The translations under genes and the position numbers were made by a program. Positions 34,807-44,823 of a stretch of 64,000 nt of DNA are shown here, piece by piece. This DNA is from Tachypleus tridentatus (Eukaryota; Arthropoda; Merostomata; Xiphosura; Limulidae). Each line of letters starts with the position of its first letter. Position 1 is the stretch's first letter. The notes below the pieces were generated by a model that saw nothing but the letters and a program-made list of their open reading frames with translations, ran no database searches and had not been told where the DNA came from. The stretch lies in the NCBI RefSeq assembly GCF_004210375.1, contig NC_134837.1:158141310-158205309 (forward strand), written 5' to 3'.

Positions 34807-34955
34807 TCTTGTAAACTAGTGGCCAAAAAGTGTTCTGTCTTGTATCCTAATGGCCAAGAAGTATTCTGTCTTGTAACCTAGTATCCAAAAATTGTTCTGT
34901 CTTGTAAAGTAGTAGCTAAGAAGTTCTCTCTTATAAACTAGTGGCCAAGTGACTG
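34807..34955. repeat. ~31-bp degenerate tandem repeat, about five units
   Basis: Units like cttgtaaactagtggccaaa followed by aagtgttctgt recur at about 34807, 34838, 34869, 34900 and 34929. A minus-strand frame across them is a product of the repeat. Confidence 0.85.
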
Positions 34956-35442
34956 ACTTAAAGGTGATTAGCAGTACTCTCAGAGAGCCCTTTTCGTATA
35001 ATTCTGGTAAGTACCAAGTTCTTCCAGAGTTTGGGTCAACAAAATAAATACTGAAATTAATTGTTCTTTTCACTTTACTACGACTGAACTCAAACTATCT
35101 CTTAAGTTGTTTATTACGGCTACTGGACAAGATGTTGGGTAACTTTTTGGTAACTTTTAACTCGTAAGTGGAGTAAAGACAAAACGTTTGGTCACGCTAC
35201 AGTTCAGCTGGCTCTTGTCGGTCATTACGTTTGTAAGTGTACATAATACGTTCCAATGTTTGAAAGACGAGACATATAACTTGTAGCACTGTTTAACTTG
35301 GATTTAACGTGGTTAAAAAGTGATAAATGTTCACAAAAACATCAAAATTTGATTTCTTTATTGTACGTACATTACACAATTTTAAGAATAAATAATTCTT
35401 TGCATTTTAAAATATTCAAATTATTACATAAAAGTATAAAAG

Positions 35443-35597
35443 TAATTTTAAAACAATAATATTCTTTTTATCTGATTTCTTTAGAGAATTTAGTCTTTCC
35501 TTGTTACTTAACGTGTCCATAATTTTAAAACAATAATATTCTTTTTATCTGATTTCTTTAGAGAATTTAATCTTTCCTTGTTACTTTAACGTGTCCA
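35443..35597. repeat. 77-bp direct duplication
   Basis: Two adjacent units beginning taattttaaaacaataatat and ending cgtgtcca, differing at two positions: a recent tandem duplication. The rest of 34956-35985 shows no gene. Confidence 0.93.
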
Positions 35598-35985
35598 TAA
35601 TTGTAACATTGGTTTCAATATAGCTACAAAATACATTTGACAAATTGTCACATATCTAAAGTAAAAAAAACAAAAAACAAGAAGTTCGAAAGTCGACGAG
35701 AATGTAGGATCCACCTTCATGATGATGACTTCATTTGATGGAAGATTCTGGTTACAAAGAAGATGAACAAATATGTAATTATAAAACACTGTACGACGCT
35801 ACCAAAACTGTTTTGTTTTTCACAGATTTCGTCTAAACGATAACACCGTTGTTTCGTTTTACCAGAACCTTCATTATAATTCATAAACGTCACAAAAATG
35901 GGAAGTATTAAATATATTTATATACTATCTATATATAATATACGTAATAATGATGAAATCTGAAAACAGAAATAGCCAAAAATGT

Positions 35986-36256
35986 GTTCGTTGTCAATTC
36001 ACGCGTAAAGCTACAAGAGGGCTATCTGCGCTAACCATCCCTAATTTAGCAGTGTAAGACTAGAGAAAAGGCAGCTAGTCATCACCACCTACCAACAACT
36101 CTTCGACTACTCTTTTACCAACGAATAGTGGGATTGACCGTAACATTATAACGTGCCCACGACTGAAAGGGCGAGCATGTTTGGTGTGATGGGGATTCGA
36201 ACCCACGATCTTCAGATTACGAGTCGAGTGCCTTAACTACCTGGCCATGCTAGGCT
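35986..36256 (-). mobile_element. SINE-A copy, full length
   Basis: Inverted from tcacgcgtaaagctacaaga to ctggccatgctaggctc. The tail edge is degraded and the body is typical. Confidence 0.93.
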
Positions 36257-36356
36257 CACGCGGGAGTTACAAATTTACATAAAATTTAGAGATTTATAGA
36301 AATATCTGAGACAAAACAGAAACAACAATAACACACAGCACAATATTTATTAGAAA

Positions 36357-36609
36357 TACAGGGTGTTCGGAAAGTCACTGTGCGCTTGTATATTTATTAA
36401 CAGACATGTTTCAATATAGAATACAGGAGGTAAATATGAATGACAATTACAAAAAATGTTGAAAGTGACCCCCGTTGGCATCAATACAGGTTTGGATCCT
36501 TCTTATTTTGTTTCTAAACACCGCTATCAGTTGATGGCTTGAAATAGACTGAATGAATGCTGTTATCGCTGCTTTCAAAACTGCACAGTGACTTTCTGAA
36601 CACCCTGTA
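36357..36609. mobile_element. Short inverted-repeat element (MITE-like)
   Basis: Ends are inverted copies: cagggtgttcggaaagtcac at 36359 and its near complement ending at 36607, with TA at 36357-36358 and 36608-36609. The 249-bp interior read on the minus strand contains CIDANGGHFQHF, a C-terminal motif of some mariner-type transposases. It is therefore an internal-deletion derivative of a Tc1/mariner element rather than a stand-alone transposon. Confidence 0.88.
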
Positions 36610-37692
36610 TAATCTCACAAAAAAAAGCAGATTACAATTGTAGTGTGTTATAAAATAGAAGGAAAGATAGTTTCACTTGATAACGAACCACAGACACTAG
36701 AGATCAAACTTTAACAGAAACTGAAGGGCGGTCTTTAACAGGATAATTACAATGTGGTTGGCACAGAGAAATAGCAAGCTTTTCGTGGAACTGTTGATAG
36801 TTTAATCCACACTGAAATACAAGGATGAAGGTAATATTGACAACAGTAAGATACACATTTAGTACGAAGTAATCCAAATGGGTGTATAGCCACTACAAAA
36901 CTACCAGGATGAAAGGTTTTAAGTGGACGTTGAAACACACACAACGAGATGACCAAAGTTAGAAACGTGTACTTTTAGCAGGTGCATTCTATATCGAATA
37001 ATCTAGAAAGGATGAAATACATTTTGTTTGATGGGATAGAGAAAAATGGATCAATGGAATATTCACAACAATGGTTTGGATTTAATAATTAACATGTGTT
37101 ACGCTGAATAGGCTCATATAAAAACTGAGAAAGTTAATTAAAAGGCTTAGCTGAACTGTGGAGAGTAATACGGGACATTTGTAACGATAATCCACAATTA
37201 CATATTGACAAACGGTAGAGCAGCATGAGAATACGGTGTAATGTTTCATGTAATGAGAAGGTCTCACATCAAAATGATAATCACGCCCCTCGTCATGTTG
37301 ACAAAACGTTAAAATCCCTTCACTATAGATCTCTTTTAGTAGGATGGTCAAATTCCTGAACTCTTTATGGTTGTTATTCTGTTAAAGATCTCAATGCCGT
37401 AAGATTAACCAGATAGTAAAACCTGTGTCTATAAAGATAGTAACGAAGATGGTACACTACATGGAAATTTATCAAAACGCTTTATCAAAAGTGTAGCATC
37501 TTTTTACACAGTTATTTCATGACTTCCTTATAAAGAAAAAAGATTTGCCTTTCTCTCCTATTACACTATTTTTTGTAGTGTATTTTTTGGGAAGATAACA
37601 CTGGTATTGTGGCAAAACTTTCTTTTGGAATACTTAAATGTCTTTTTTTCTCTCAATCTTATCTCAATCATTAGGATAAAATATTATGGTGT
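36610..37692. other. Intergenic, no gene seen
   Basis: Two minus-strand frames (36747-36956 and 37082-37351) have no recognisable domain. The second has neither a signal peptide nor a splice context. Confidence 0.5.
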
Positions 37693-37970
37693 GGTAATCT
37701 ATACTCTAACATACTCCATTGATAATTAGAGAGTTAAACAGCAGTATCAAATCGTATGGCATGGTAATCTATACTCTAACATACTCCATTAATAGTTATA
37801 GAGTCAAACAGTAGGATCAAATCATATGGCATGGTAATCTATACTGTAACATACTTCATTAGTAATTAGAGAGTTAAACAGTGGGATCAAAATCATATGG
37901 CATGGTAATCTATACTGTAACATACTCCATTAGTAATTAGAGAGTTAAACAGTGGGATCAAAATCATATA
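37693..37970. repeat. 70-bp tandem repeat, four units
   Basis: Units begin ggtaatctatactctaacat at 37693, 37763, 37833 and 37904. The last two are almost identical, so the array grew stepwise. Confidence 0.95.
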
Positions 37971-38456
37971 GATCAACCTGGCAGTCTAGAACTAACGAGA
38001 AAGAGATTCGTAATAAAAGTCATACCTCAGACATGAGAAGAAAATTGTAACGTCTTTTAACAGGCAAGAATTCACAAATACAAAGGGCAATGACAAAAGC
38101 TGTCTACATGTTCCAGGCAATAGTAGGCAAAAGAATCAAAAAGGATCTCTCTCTATGAATAAATTATACAAGTTGCTTCAACGAAATATCCAGGATTAGA
38201 GATCCAGTTGTTGAAGACTCTATGAATATATCTATTCAAGACAAATGCAGTACGTCACGACACCCTACAAAGAGTATGTGTACTCTGTTAACTATGAAAA
38301 CTTTGGTGTAATTTTGTATTAGGAGACTGGTGAAACAAATTTTCAAAAGGTACATGACATACCGCAAAACTTTGTCGAAAAGATTCACGATTATTAGTGG
38401 AATTGCACCAGAGGTAAGTTATGAATCAAGAGGGTAGGTACAAAGGTCAAAGTATT
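37971..38456. other. Intergenic, no gene seen
   Basis: Nothing recognisable. Confidence 0.5.
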
Positions 38457-38640
38457 TTAGTTTTGGAACTTCGTGCAAAGCTATTCGAGAGCCATCCTTT
38501 ATTTAGTAGTGTCAGACTAGAGGAAAACCAGCTAGTCAACAACACCCACTGCTTCCTCTTGGGTTATTCTTACCAGTGAAAACTGGGATTGACTATTACA
38601 TCATAATATCCTCCTTTGACTGAAAGTTTGAGCGTTGTAA
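38457..38640 (-). mobile_element. SINE-A copy, head truncated and diverged
   Basis: Tail cttcgtgcaaagctattcga and body cagactagaggaaaaccagc are recognisable with many substitutions. The tRNA-like head is missing. Probably one of the oldest copies here. Confidence 0.8.
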
Positions 38641-38840
38641 CCACCAGAACAGGTCAGAGTATACTCTCGTTACAATCAAATCAATCTTCTTTTTACTTTG
38701 TACTGCATATAAATACAGAATTTGTAAGGAAAAGAGGCCTAATCAAGGACATGGACGGTTTTCTTTCAGTAAACATTATTCAAAATCGAGCCCTTTCCCC
38801 AGATATGGATTTCATACAGTTCCATTACTGGCTCTTCGGT

Positions 38841-38902
38841 CATTGAGCGGTAAATTTGAAGGCTAAAATAGCTCAATTTGTAACTTTGCGCTTAACAACA
38901 AA
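38841..38902 (+). repeat. SINE-B tail fragment
   Basis: Ends with tttgcgcttaacaacaaaca; only the 3' part is left. Confidence 0.4.
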
Positions 38903-39390
38903 CACGGTCTTTAGTGTATGTGTTAGTTTTTATCGACAGTTTAGGTAACATATGAGAGGTTCATGTTTATTTGATGGTTTGAACTGCATATCTAGTATTT
39001 CTGTGGAAATATAAAATGGTATAAATTTGTTTCAAGTTTATCTGAACTTTCATGGTAGTAATATCAAAAAGTATTGATTTCTCTGTTGAGAGTTATAAAA
39101 TTTTTGGAATCAAACATCAGGTTTTTATATACCCTTATAGATGTGTTTGAATCTTATTTGACCAAATCTACTGAAAAATAAATCTAAGTTATTTTATGCA
39201 TGGACGAAAAAAACATTATTAAAAACGTAAATGTCATTATAATCTGGAATTGATTAGTTACTGAGTGATTTATGTGTTTTGGTAATATTATTTGTTAAAA
39301 TCCTCCAATACATATTTTAACTTAGGCTTATTGTATTTACTTGCTAGAAAATTTTCCACTGCATGTGCTGATATACATTTACTGCAATGT
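38903..39390. other. 3' flank of the potassium channel gene
   Basis: AT-rich. On the minus strand this follows the channel stop codon at 39391, so it may hold the 3' untranslated region, but I cannot single out a polyadenylation signal. Confidence 0.4.
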
Positions 39391-40326
39391 CTACGCCTTC
39401 AAAACCTCAACTTCATGATAAGAGTGAAATGACGAAAAACAAAACAAAGAGCTCACCTTGCTGGTGAATCTGGATTTTATCTTGCGGAAAAGAATTCTTG
39501 GTGACGAAAACGAGAGCGAAAAACATGAAAACGGTGTCGGTAACGCGTTTGCTCTTTCGGCCTCTTCGATTATTTTTTTTCTCACCAGGGCTCTTTGGAC
39601 TATCTTCTGTTTTGTGTAAAACTCTGCAAAGTTGTTGACAATGATTGGTACAGGCATCCCAACAACCACTACACCAGCAATACAGCAGATACTCCCAATC
39701 ACTTTGCCAGGTAAAGTAACGGGAACCATGTCTTCAAAACCAACAGTCGTCATGGTAACACAAGCCCGCCAAAAGGCAGAGGGAATGCTGGTGTAAAGTG
39801 TTTCAGGTTCGTCTTTCTCTGCAAAATAAGCGAGACTAGAAAAAAACACGATGGAAATTACAAGGGATAAGATGAGCAACCCGAACTCTTGGATACTTTT
39901 CTTCATTGTATATCCCAAACTTTGCAAGCCTCTCGAATGTCGAGCCAGTTTTAAAATTCTCATAACCCTTGCCACACGGAAGATTAGGATAATTTCGTGA
40001 ATGTTTTCAAAATCTTTAGGGACAATATTTGTAGCTACAACAATTGAAGACACGGTGAAAGGGGTAATAACTAGGAGGTCAACGATGTTTAGTATACTTT
40101 TTAAAAACTTCCCTTTGTTTGGTGCAGAAAATAATCTTAAGATATATTCTATACTAAACCAAACCACACATGTGATTTCAATCATACCCAGTTTTTTGTT
40201 TTCTTTGTGTAGCTGAATTTCTTCATTGACATCTTCATCATATTGTTCCTTTAAGGAAGGTATCGTATCTAAAATCTGTGTGATGGATGATAGCAGGATG
40301 AAGAACACAGAGAAGCTGGCAATGAT
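39391..40326 (-). CDS. Kv2/Shab-like potassium channel, S1-S6 exon with GFED filter
   Basis: Acceptor ctttag before 40326; the exon starts IIASFSVFFILL (S1). It runs through S2 (IEITCVVWFSIEYILRLF), S3 (ILNIVDLLVITPF), S4 (FRVARVMRILKLARHSRG, with charges in three-residue spacing but the first Arg positions replaced by His and Glu), S5, the pore, and S6 with the MPVPIIVNNFAEFY gate, then a ~55-residue tail and stop. Family members form tetrameric, voltage-gated plasma-membrane K+ channels. Here the filter (39730-39741) is TTVGFEDMVP, not TTVGYGDIYP: Tyr to Phe and the second Gly to Glu, each one base away. The pore helix has WR for the usual WW. No other break is seen in 311 codons. Confidence 0.93.
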   Translation of the reverse strand: MIASFSVFFILLSSITQILDTIPSLKEQYDEDVNEEIQLHKENKKLGMIEITCVVWFSIEYILRLFSAPNKGKFLKSILNIVDLLVITPFTVSSIVVATNIVPKDFENIHEIILIFRVARVMRILKLARHSRGLQSLGYTMKKSIQEFGLLILSLVISIVFFSSLAYFAEKDEPETLYTSIPSAFWRACVTMTTVGFEDMVPVTLPGKVIGSICCIAGVVVVGMPVPIIVNNFAEFYTKQKIVQRALVRKKIIEEAERANALPTPFSCFSLSFSSPRILFRKIKSRFTSKVSSLFCFSSFHSYHEVEVLKA

Positions 40327-40740
40327 CTAAAGTTAAATTCTAATCACTAATCGATACTTGTTATCACTTTATGTAAGTATATGTGTTTAAGACATTCACG
40401 AATTACGCATCCCTGCGATGATTTTATTGTCTTGAAATATTCACGTTTTACAGTAATTCTTGTATGCTGAATCCAACAATGATACCAATTTTCTTCGTCG
40501 CGTACAGATTTTTCATAATACGCCATATGTATGTTTAGACAAGTGAATTACTTTCATTAAAATCGGGTCACACTTTGTAACGCTTAAAATATTGGCAATC
40601 GATAAGACGCTCGCGTTGCTGATTGGTCTGTGACCCAAACATAATAATAATAAAATGTTCATTTTGAGTAAACGAAATAATAGTTTGATTCAAGTAAGAG
40701 TTTCTTCTTTTATGATTTGTAAATAATCCTTACATGAGAG

Positions 40741-41019
40741 TTGTTTGTTTGTTTTGGAATTTCGCACAAAGCTACTCGAGGACTATCTGTGCTAGCCGTC
40801 CCTAATTTAGCAGTGTAAGACTAGAGGGAAGGCAGCTAGTCATCACCACCCACCGCCAACTCTTGGGCTACTCTTTTACCAACGAATAGTGGGATTGATC
40901 GTCAGTTTATAACGCCCCCACGGCTGGGAGGGCGAGCATGTTTGGCGCGACTTGGGCGCGAACCCGCAACCCTCAGGTTACGAAGCGCACGCCTTAACGC
41001 GCTAGGCTATGCCAGGCCC
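40741..41019 (-). mobile_element. SINE-A copy with 13-bp target-site duplication
   Basis: Full-length inverted copy in the channel intron, flanked by exact ccttacatgagag at 40728-40740 and 41020-41032. Close to consensus, so relatively young. Confidence 0.95.
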
Positions 41020-41621
41020 CCTTACATGAGAGACAAAATGAATATTATTTTCGAAATCTGCGTAGCTAAATTACGAAACATCCGTTATTAAAACGAAAAC
41101 AGCTTTTATAAAGTTCTAATTCGCAAACCTGTGTTACGTAAGAATTAATAAAAAATACCAGTTATAAAATATCATAAAAAGTACATTTTGTGATATAACA
41201 AATAAGGAATAATTGCAGCAGTAGCACCCTAATAGAATGAAAACAATGGACAACCAATCAAAAAACTATTTTAAGGGTAAACATCAAGTGCCAAATCCAA
41301 TAATGTTTTCAGTTTAGCCATTCATTACCTGTCCTTGGCAAGTTGTAGATAGGTATGAATGTTCTTTAAAAAAGTAAAATAAAAATCATGGAAATGCAAA
41401 TATTAAGTTTTACTAACTTTTGTAAGAAATGCTTTTAGCTTAGTTCATCCTTGCAGTGATGAAGAAATGATAGATGGACGGTGGTCCATGATTTTATTTA
41501 GAGAGCTCCATCTATCCTCTGTTTCAACTATTTGAACTGTACCTTGCATGCCTTTCATTTTATGAACCAAACACAAAATACAGACCTCAAGATGGACAAA
41601 ACACAAAACACAACCTCAAGG

Positions 41622-41727
41622 ACCCGACATGAGGGTCGTGGATTTGAATCCCCGTCCCACCAAACAAGTTTGCCCTTTCAATCGTGGGGACATTGTAATG
41701 TGACGGTCAATTACGCTACTCATTTGC
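41622..41727 (+). mobile_element. SINE-A partial copy
   Basis: Head and first part of the body: gacccgacatgagggtcgtg, tttgaatccccgtcccacca and taatgtgacggtcaatta; then cut. Within the channel intron. Confidence 0.8.
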
Positions 41728-42139
41728 CAATGAATAGTGTATCATTGTATGATAAATTAAATAATGTTGCCAAAGCTGGTGGTTCTTTGAAGAACTCTCT
41801 GTAGATATAGTACCAGTTTTTCCCTCATGGCTCCCACCCACTGAACTGTTAGGTGAAAACTAAAGACGTGTAACAATTCTACCATGTCACATGTTATTGT
41901 TGCATGATAATATATTTTGTAACCAACTTGGTGTCCTTTCTGTTTCGTGCCGATAGTTCATCTACAACAATTCCTTCTGAGTTTTGTGCTTTCTAAAACT
42001 GATGATCAACACCAATATTGTTATTTTGTTTGAATTTGAAGAACCAGCAAAACAAACAGTAATATAAAACAGTAAGTTTAGCATATAATCTAAATTTTTT
42101 TATTCAAGTTACTAATATGCATACGCATCTGAAAATATT

Positions 42140-42262
42140 TTACTTTTAATTAAGTACAAAACTGCACAATGGGTATTCTTAGATAATTCCTTCACAGGGA
42201 TTAAACCCTAAAAGTTAGCGCTGTAGGTCCCCAAGCTTATGGACGAGCCACATGGGAAGGGG
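42140..42262 (-). mobile_element. SINE-B copy
   Basis: Inverted; tail taattaagtacaaaactgca, a diverged body with ggattaaaccctaaaagtta, and head ggacgagccac. In the channel intron, about 150 bases from the donor site. Confidence 0.75.
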
Positions 42263-42405
42263 GAAAGTAATTGGGGACTAGTGAAACAAACAAATTGGTA
42301 ATGAATGTACTTTATTTATACGACTTCATATAAGATAAAAGGATAATAAAATAAATGCAGTATTCATCTGGTAGTGATAACATGAATAAATAAAAATGAA
42401 CGTAC

Positions 42406-43133
42406 TTTGGCAGCCACTGAAGTATCAGGTCTTTCCATTAGGTTCCAGACAAACTGCTTACATTACGCATACTTTCCTTCTTCAAACTTTTAACTTCTGT
42501 TCTAAAAGTAAACCGTTGAACGTCTAAGTCAATAAAAAATGATTCATGTTTTTTATAGTATTTGCTCATACAGCAAGGCTCCATACAAGTTTCTTTTAAC
42601 ATCCAGTAATCAAAATCGTCAGTGAGCGCCCTCACACAAAGTTCGTCCAACAAATGGAATTTTCCAGTGCGGTAAAAATTAATAATCGAAGTGAATGATG
42701 CAGGACTGTGATCAAAGAAAAACTTGTTTTCATCAGGATTATACTCGTCACAGTATTCTTCAAATTCCTCAGGATCTCGGCATAGTCGTAGACGACCGAA
42801 GCGGGTTTGAGGGAAGCGCTTCAAAGTATTCCACATCACTTGATGTTTGACACCACCAACATTTAGAGTCACCCTGTGGTTTTTGGTTTCAGTAAGATCA
42901 GCCACAGAGTCATTTGGAAACAAATCAAGAACATCTTGTGTTTGCGCATCATTTATATCTATTAAGGAAATGGGTAAACTACAAGAATATTGTGACTCTT
43001 CCACAGATAGGACTGGATGGTTACTTTCTATTTGATGCCAACCAGAGACATCTCGATGAGGTGAGTTATTCGTATGAAGTTTCTCTACCAAGTCCATTTC
43101 TTCAAATGATACTGATGACCCCAGCGTAGACAT
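42406..43133 (-). CDS. Kv2/Shab-like potassium channel, T1 exon with a frame slip
   Basis: ATG at 43133, then ~85 Ser/Asp-rich residues and a T1 tetramerisation domain (RVTLNVGGVKHQVMWNTL to about residue 200). The zinc-binding pattern H-X5-C-X20-CC of Kv2-4 channels is intact (FHLLDELC and EPCC). After KKESMRN the frame runs into a stop at 42438. The expected T1-S1 linker, VWNLMERPDTSVAAK, is encoded by the same DNA one frame over and ends exactly at the donor AAA|GTACGT. The exon is 728 bases, one short of 243 codons, so one base is missing near 42455-42470, by mutation or sequence error. A second possible donor (AAT|GTAAGC), also phase 0, lies at the slip; using it would drop the linker. 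Confidence 0.92.
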
Positions 43134-43550
43134 TCAAGTCAGTCTTAATTCACTGGAAATATGAATTCGTTTCACAGGGACTGTAATGACTTCTTGGCTT
43201 CAGAAGCAACTGAAATAAGAATATTTATGATAGGATATGTGACATCTTTCATCTTAAAATGTGTAGGGTGATAGGTTTTCTGCAAAAGTTTTCAACTAAA
43301 GAACGAAAAAAGATGAAAATCTGGAAGAATACGAAACAGTTATTATTATTTTCACAAAGAAATACAAAATGTTTATTCTACCATGCAATAAATCTAGATC
43401 TAATACACCCCACAAGCCAATCAGCTTCTGAAAACTCTACCAGCAAAATATTTTCAGAACCTATTTTTTTTAAGTGTTCATTTAAATATACATCCGTCAC
43501 ACAAGCCTAATTCATTTCAATGTATATATATATCTCTTGGATAGAATTTC
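43134..43550. other. 5' flank of the potassium channel gene
   Basis: On the minus strand this precedes the ATG and should hold 5' untranslated sequence or an upstream intron. No promoter element is clear. A plus-strand frame at 43259-43510 is unremarkable. Confidence 0.4.
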
Positions 43551-43813
43551 ATAGACATGGCCAAGTGGTTAGGGCGCTCAACGCGTAATATGAAGGTTCA
43601 AAACCCCGTCACACCAAAGCATGCTCGTCTGTTTCAGCAGGTGGGGGCATTATAATGTGACGGCCAATCAACTTGTCTTTAGTAAAAGAGTAGCCCAAGA
43701 GTTAGAAGGTGGGATAACTAGCTGCCTTCCCTCTAATCTTACACTGCTAAATAAGGGACGGCTAGCGCAGATAGCCCTCGTGTAGCTTTGCGCGAAATTC
43801 AAAACAAACCAAA
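43551..43813 (+). mobile_element. SINE-A copy, near full length
   Basis: Head catagacatggccaagtggtt, a B-box region slightly damaged, body with a short deletion near agttagaaggtgggataact, and tail caaaacaaacc. Confidence 0.92.
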
Positions 43814-43948
43814 CTAATAAACTACTAATAAACTTGTATCATTTATACCTGTACTAATGTATTTCATTAATCATTTAAATGCAATATTTGTTTTATTTAA
43901 GTTTTTAGTAGTTTATGGTACTTTAGAGACACGGGGAGGGATAAATTA

Positions 43949-44449
43949 ATGAGTCAGAGGTGTATTGCTGAATTATTGTCATGTGACCCCTGTTGGTCCG
44001 ACAAAACGGATAATCCAGCAAGGCTTTGGAACCAAGAGTGCAGGAAATTCGGTGGTGTACCTTTACCACTTAAGAGTCTTCAGTGTGTGTATTTAGATTA
44101 TTTTTATGTTTTTGTTCTTGCTTCCAAAGTGTTTTGGTGTAAATATCTATATCACTGTAATATATTCATTTGTTTTATTTGTACCGTTTTTATGCACATG
44201 CCCTCAACATATGAAGGATTAAATAAATTAATTAAAAAGGCACTCGACTTTCATTTAGAAGTCACTCGATCAAATCACTACCGTAATATTCATTATTATT
44301 TTTCAAATGTACTTATTACTATATTTATAACAAATTCTTTGCATATTTGGAAAAACAGGAAACATATTTGGAATAATGTATATAAAATCCAGTTTTATTT
44401 TGGTAATGCTGTGGTTTGTCTGTGTCTTACCGATAAAACTATGACCTGA
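43949..44449 (+). CDS. Unassigned 166-codon open reading frame
   Basis: The longest open frame in the window outside the channel and the Tc1 copy. It starts MSQRCIAELLSCDPCWSDK, is Cys-rich at first, then has hydrophobic stretches (YFYVFVLASKVFWCKY, CNIFICFICTVFMHM, SNVLITIFI) and basic, His/Asn-rich ends. No family, splice signals or repeat membership recognised. In DNA this AT-rich an open run of this length is uncommon by chance, but with six frames over 64 kb chance is not excluded. Confidence 0.25.
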   Translation: MSQRCIAELLSCDPCWSDKTDNPARLWNQECRKFGGVPLPLKSLQCVYLDYFYVFVLASKVFWCKYLYHCNIFICFICTVFMHMPSTYEGLNKLIKKALDFHLEVTRSNHYRNIHYYFSNVLITIFITNSLHIWKNRKHIWNNVYKIQFYFGNAVVCLCLTDKTMT

Positions 44450-44548
44450 TATTGTTGTCTTAAATACGTACATAAAACTTCAAAGTTTACGAAAGCTGGC
44501 TTGAATTCTACTTTTTTCATCGCTTTACCTTTTACTTCATACACATGT

Positions 44549-44823
44549 TTATGTTTGTTTGTTTGTTTGTTTGTTTGTTTGTTTTTGAATTTCGCACAAA
44601 GCTACTCGAGGGCTATGAGTGCTAGCCGTCCCTAATTTAGCAATGTAAGACCAGAGGGAAGACCAACTCTTGGGCTACTCTTTTACCAACGAATAGTGGG
44701 ATTGACCGTCCATTATAACGCCCCCACAGCTGGGAGGGCGAGCATGTTTGGTGCGATGGTGATGCGAACCGCGACCCTCAGATTACGAGTCGCACGCCTT
44801 AACAAGCTTGGCCGTGCCGGGCT
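44549..44823 (-). mobile_element. SINE-A copy with an expanded (GTTT)n tail
   Basis: Inverted; the tail is at least eight GTTT repeats, followed by tttgaatttcgcacaaagct. The body lacks about 30 bases after gaccagagggaag. The head ends gccgtgccgggctc. Confidence 0.93.

Larger units (their letters stand above)
40327..42405 (-). other. Intron of the potassium channel gene
   Basis: Bounded by AAA|GTACGT and ctttag|ATC on the minus strand, phase 0. It contains a full SINE-A, a partial SINE-A and a SINE-B. The break point just before S1 joins VAAK to IIAS, in register with Shab proteins (VAAK-I-AI-S). Confidence 0.85.

Noticed and set aside
34816-35073. 85-codon minus-strand frame
   Set aside because: Its C-terminal half is translation of the 31-bp tandem repeat.
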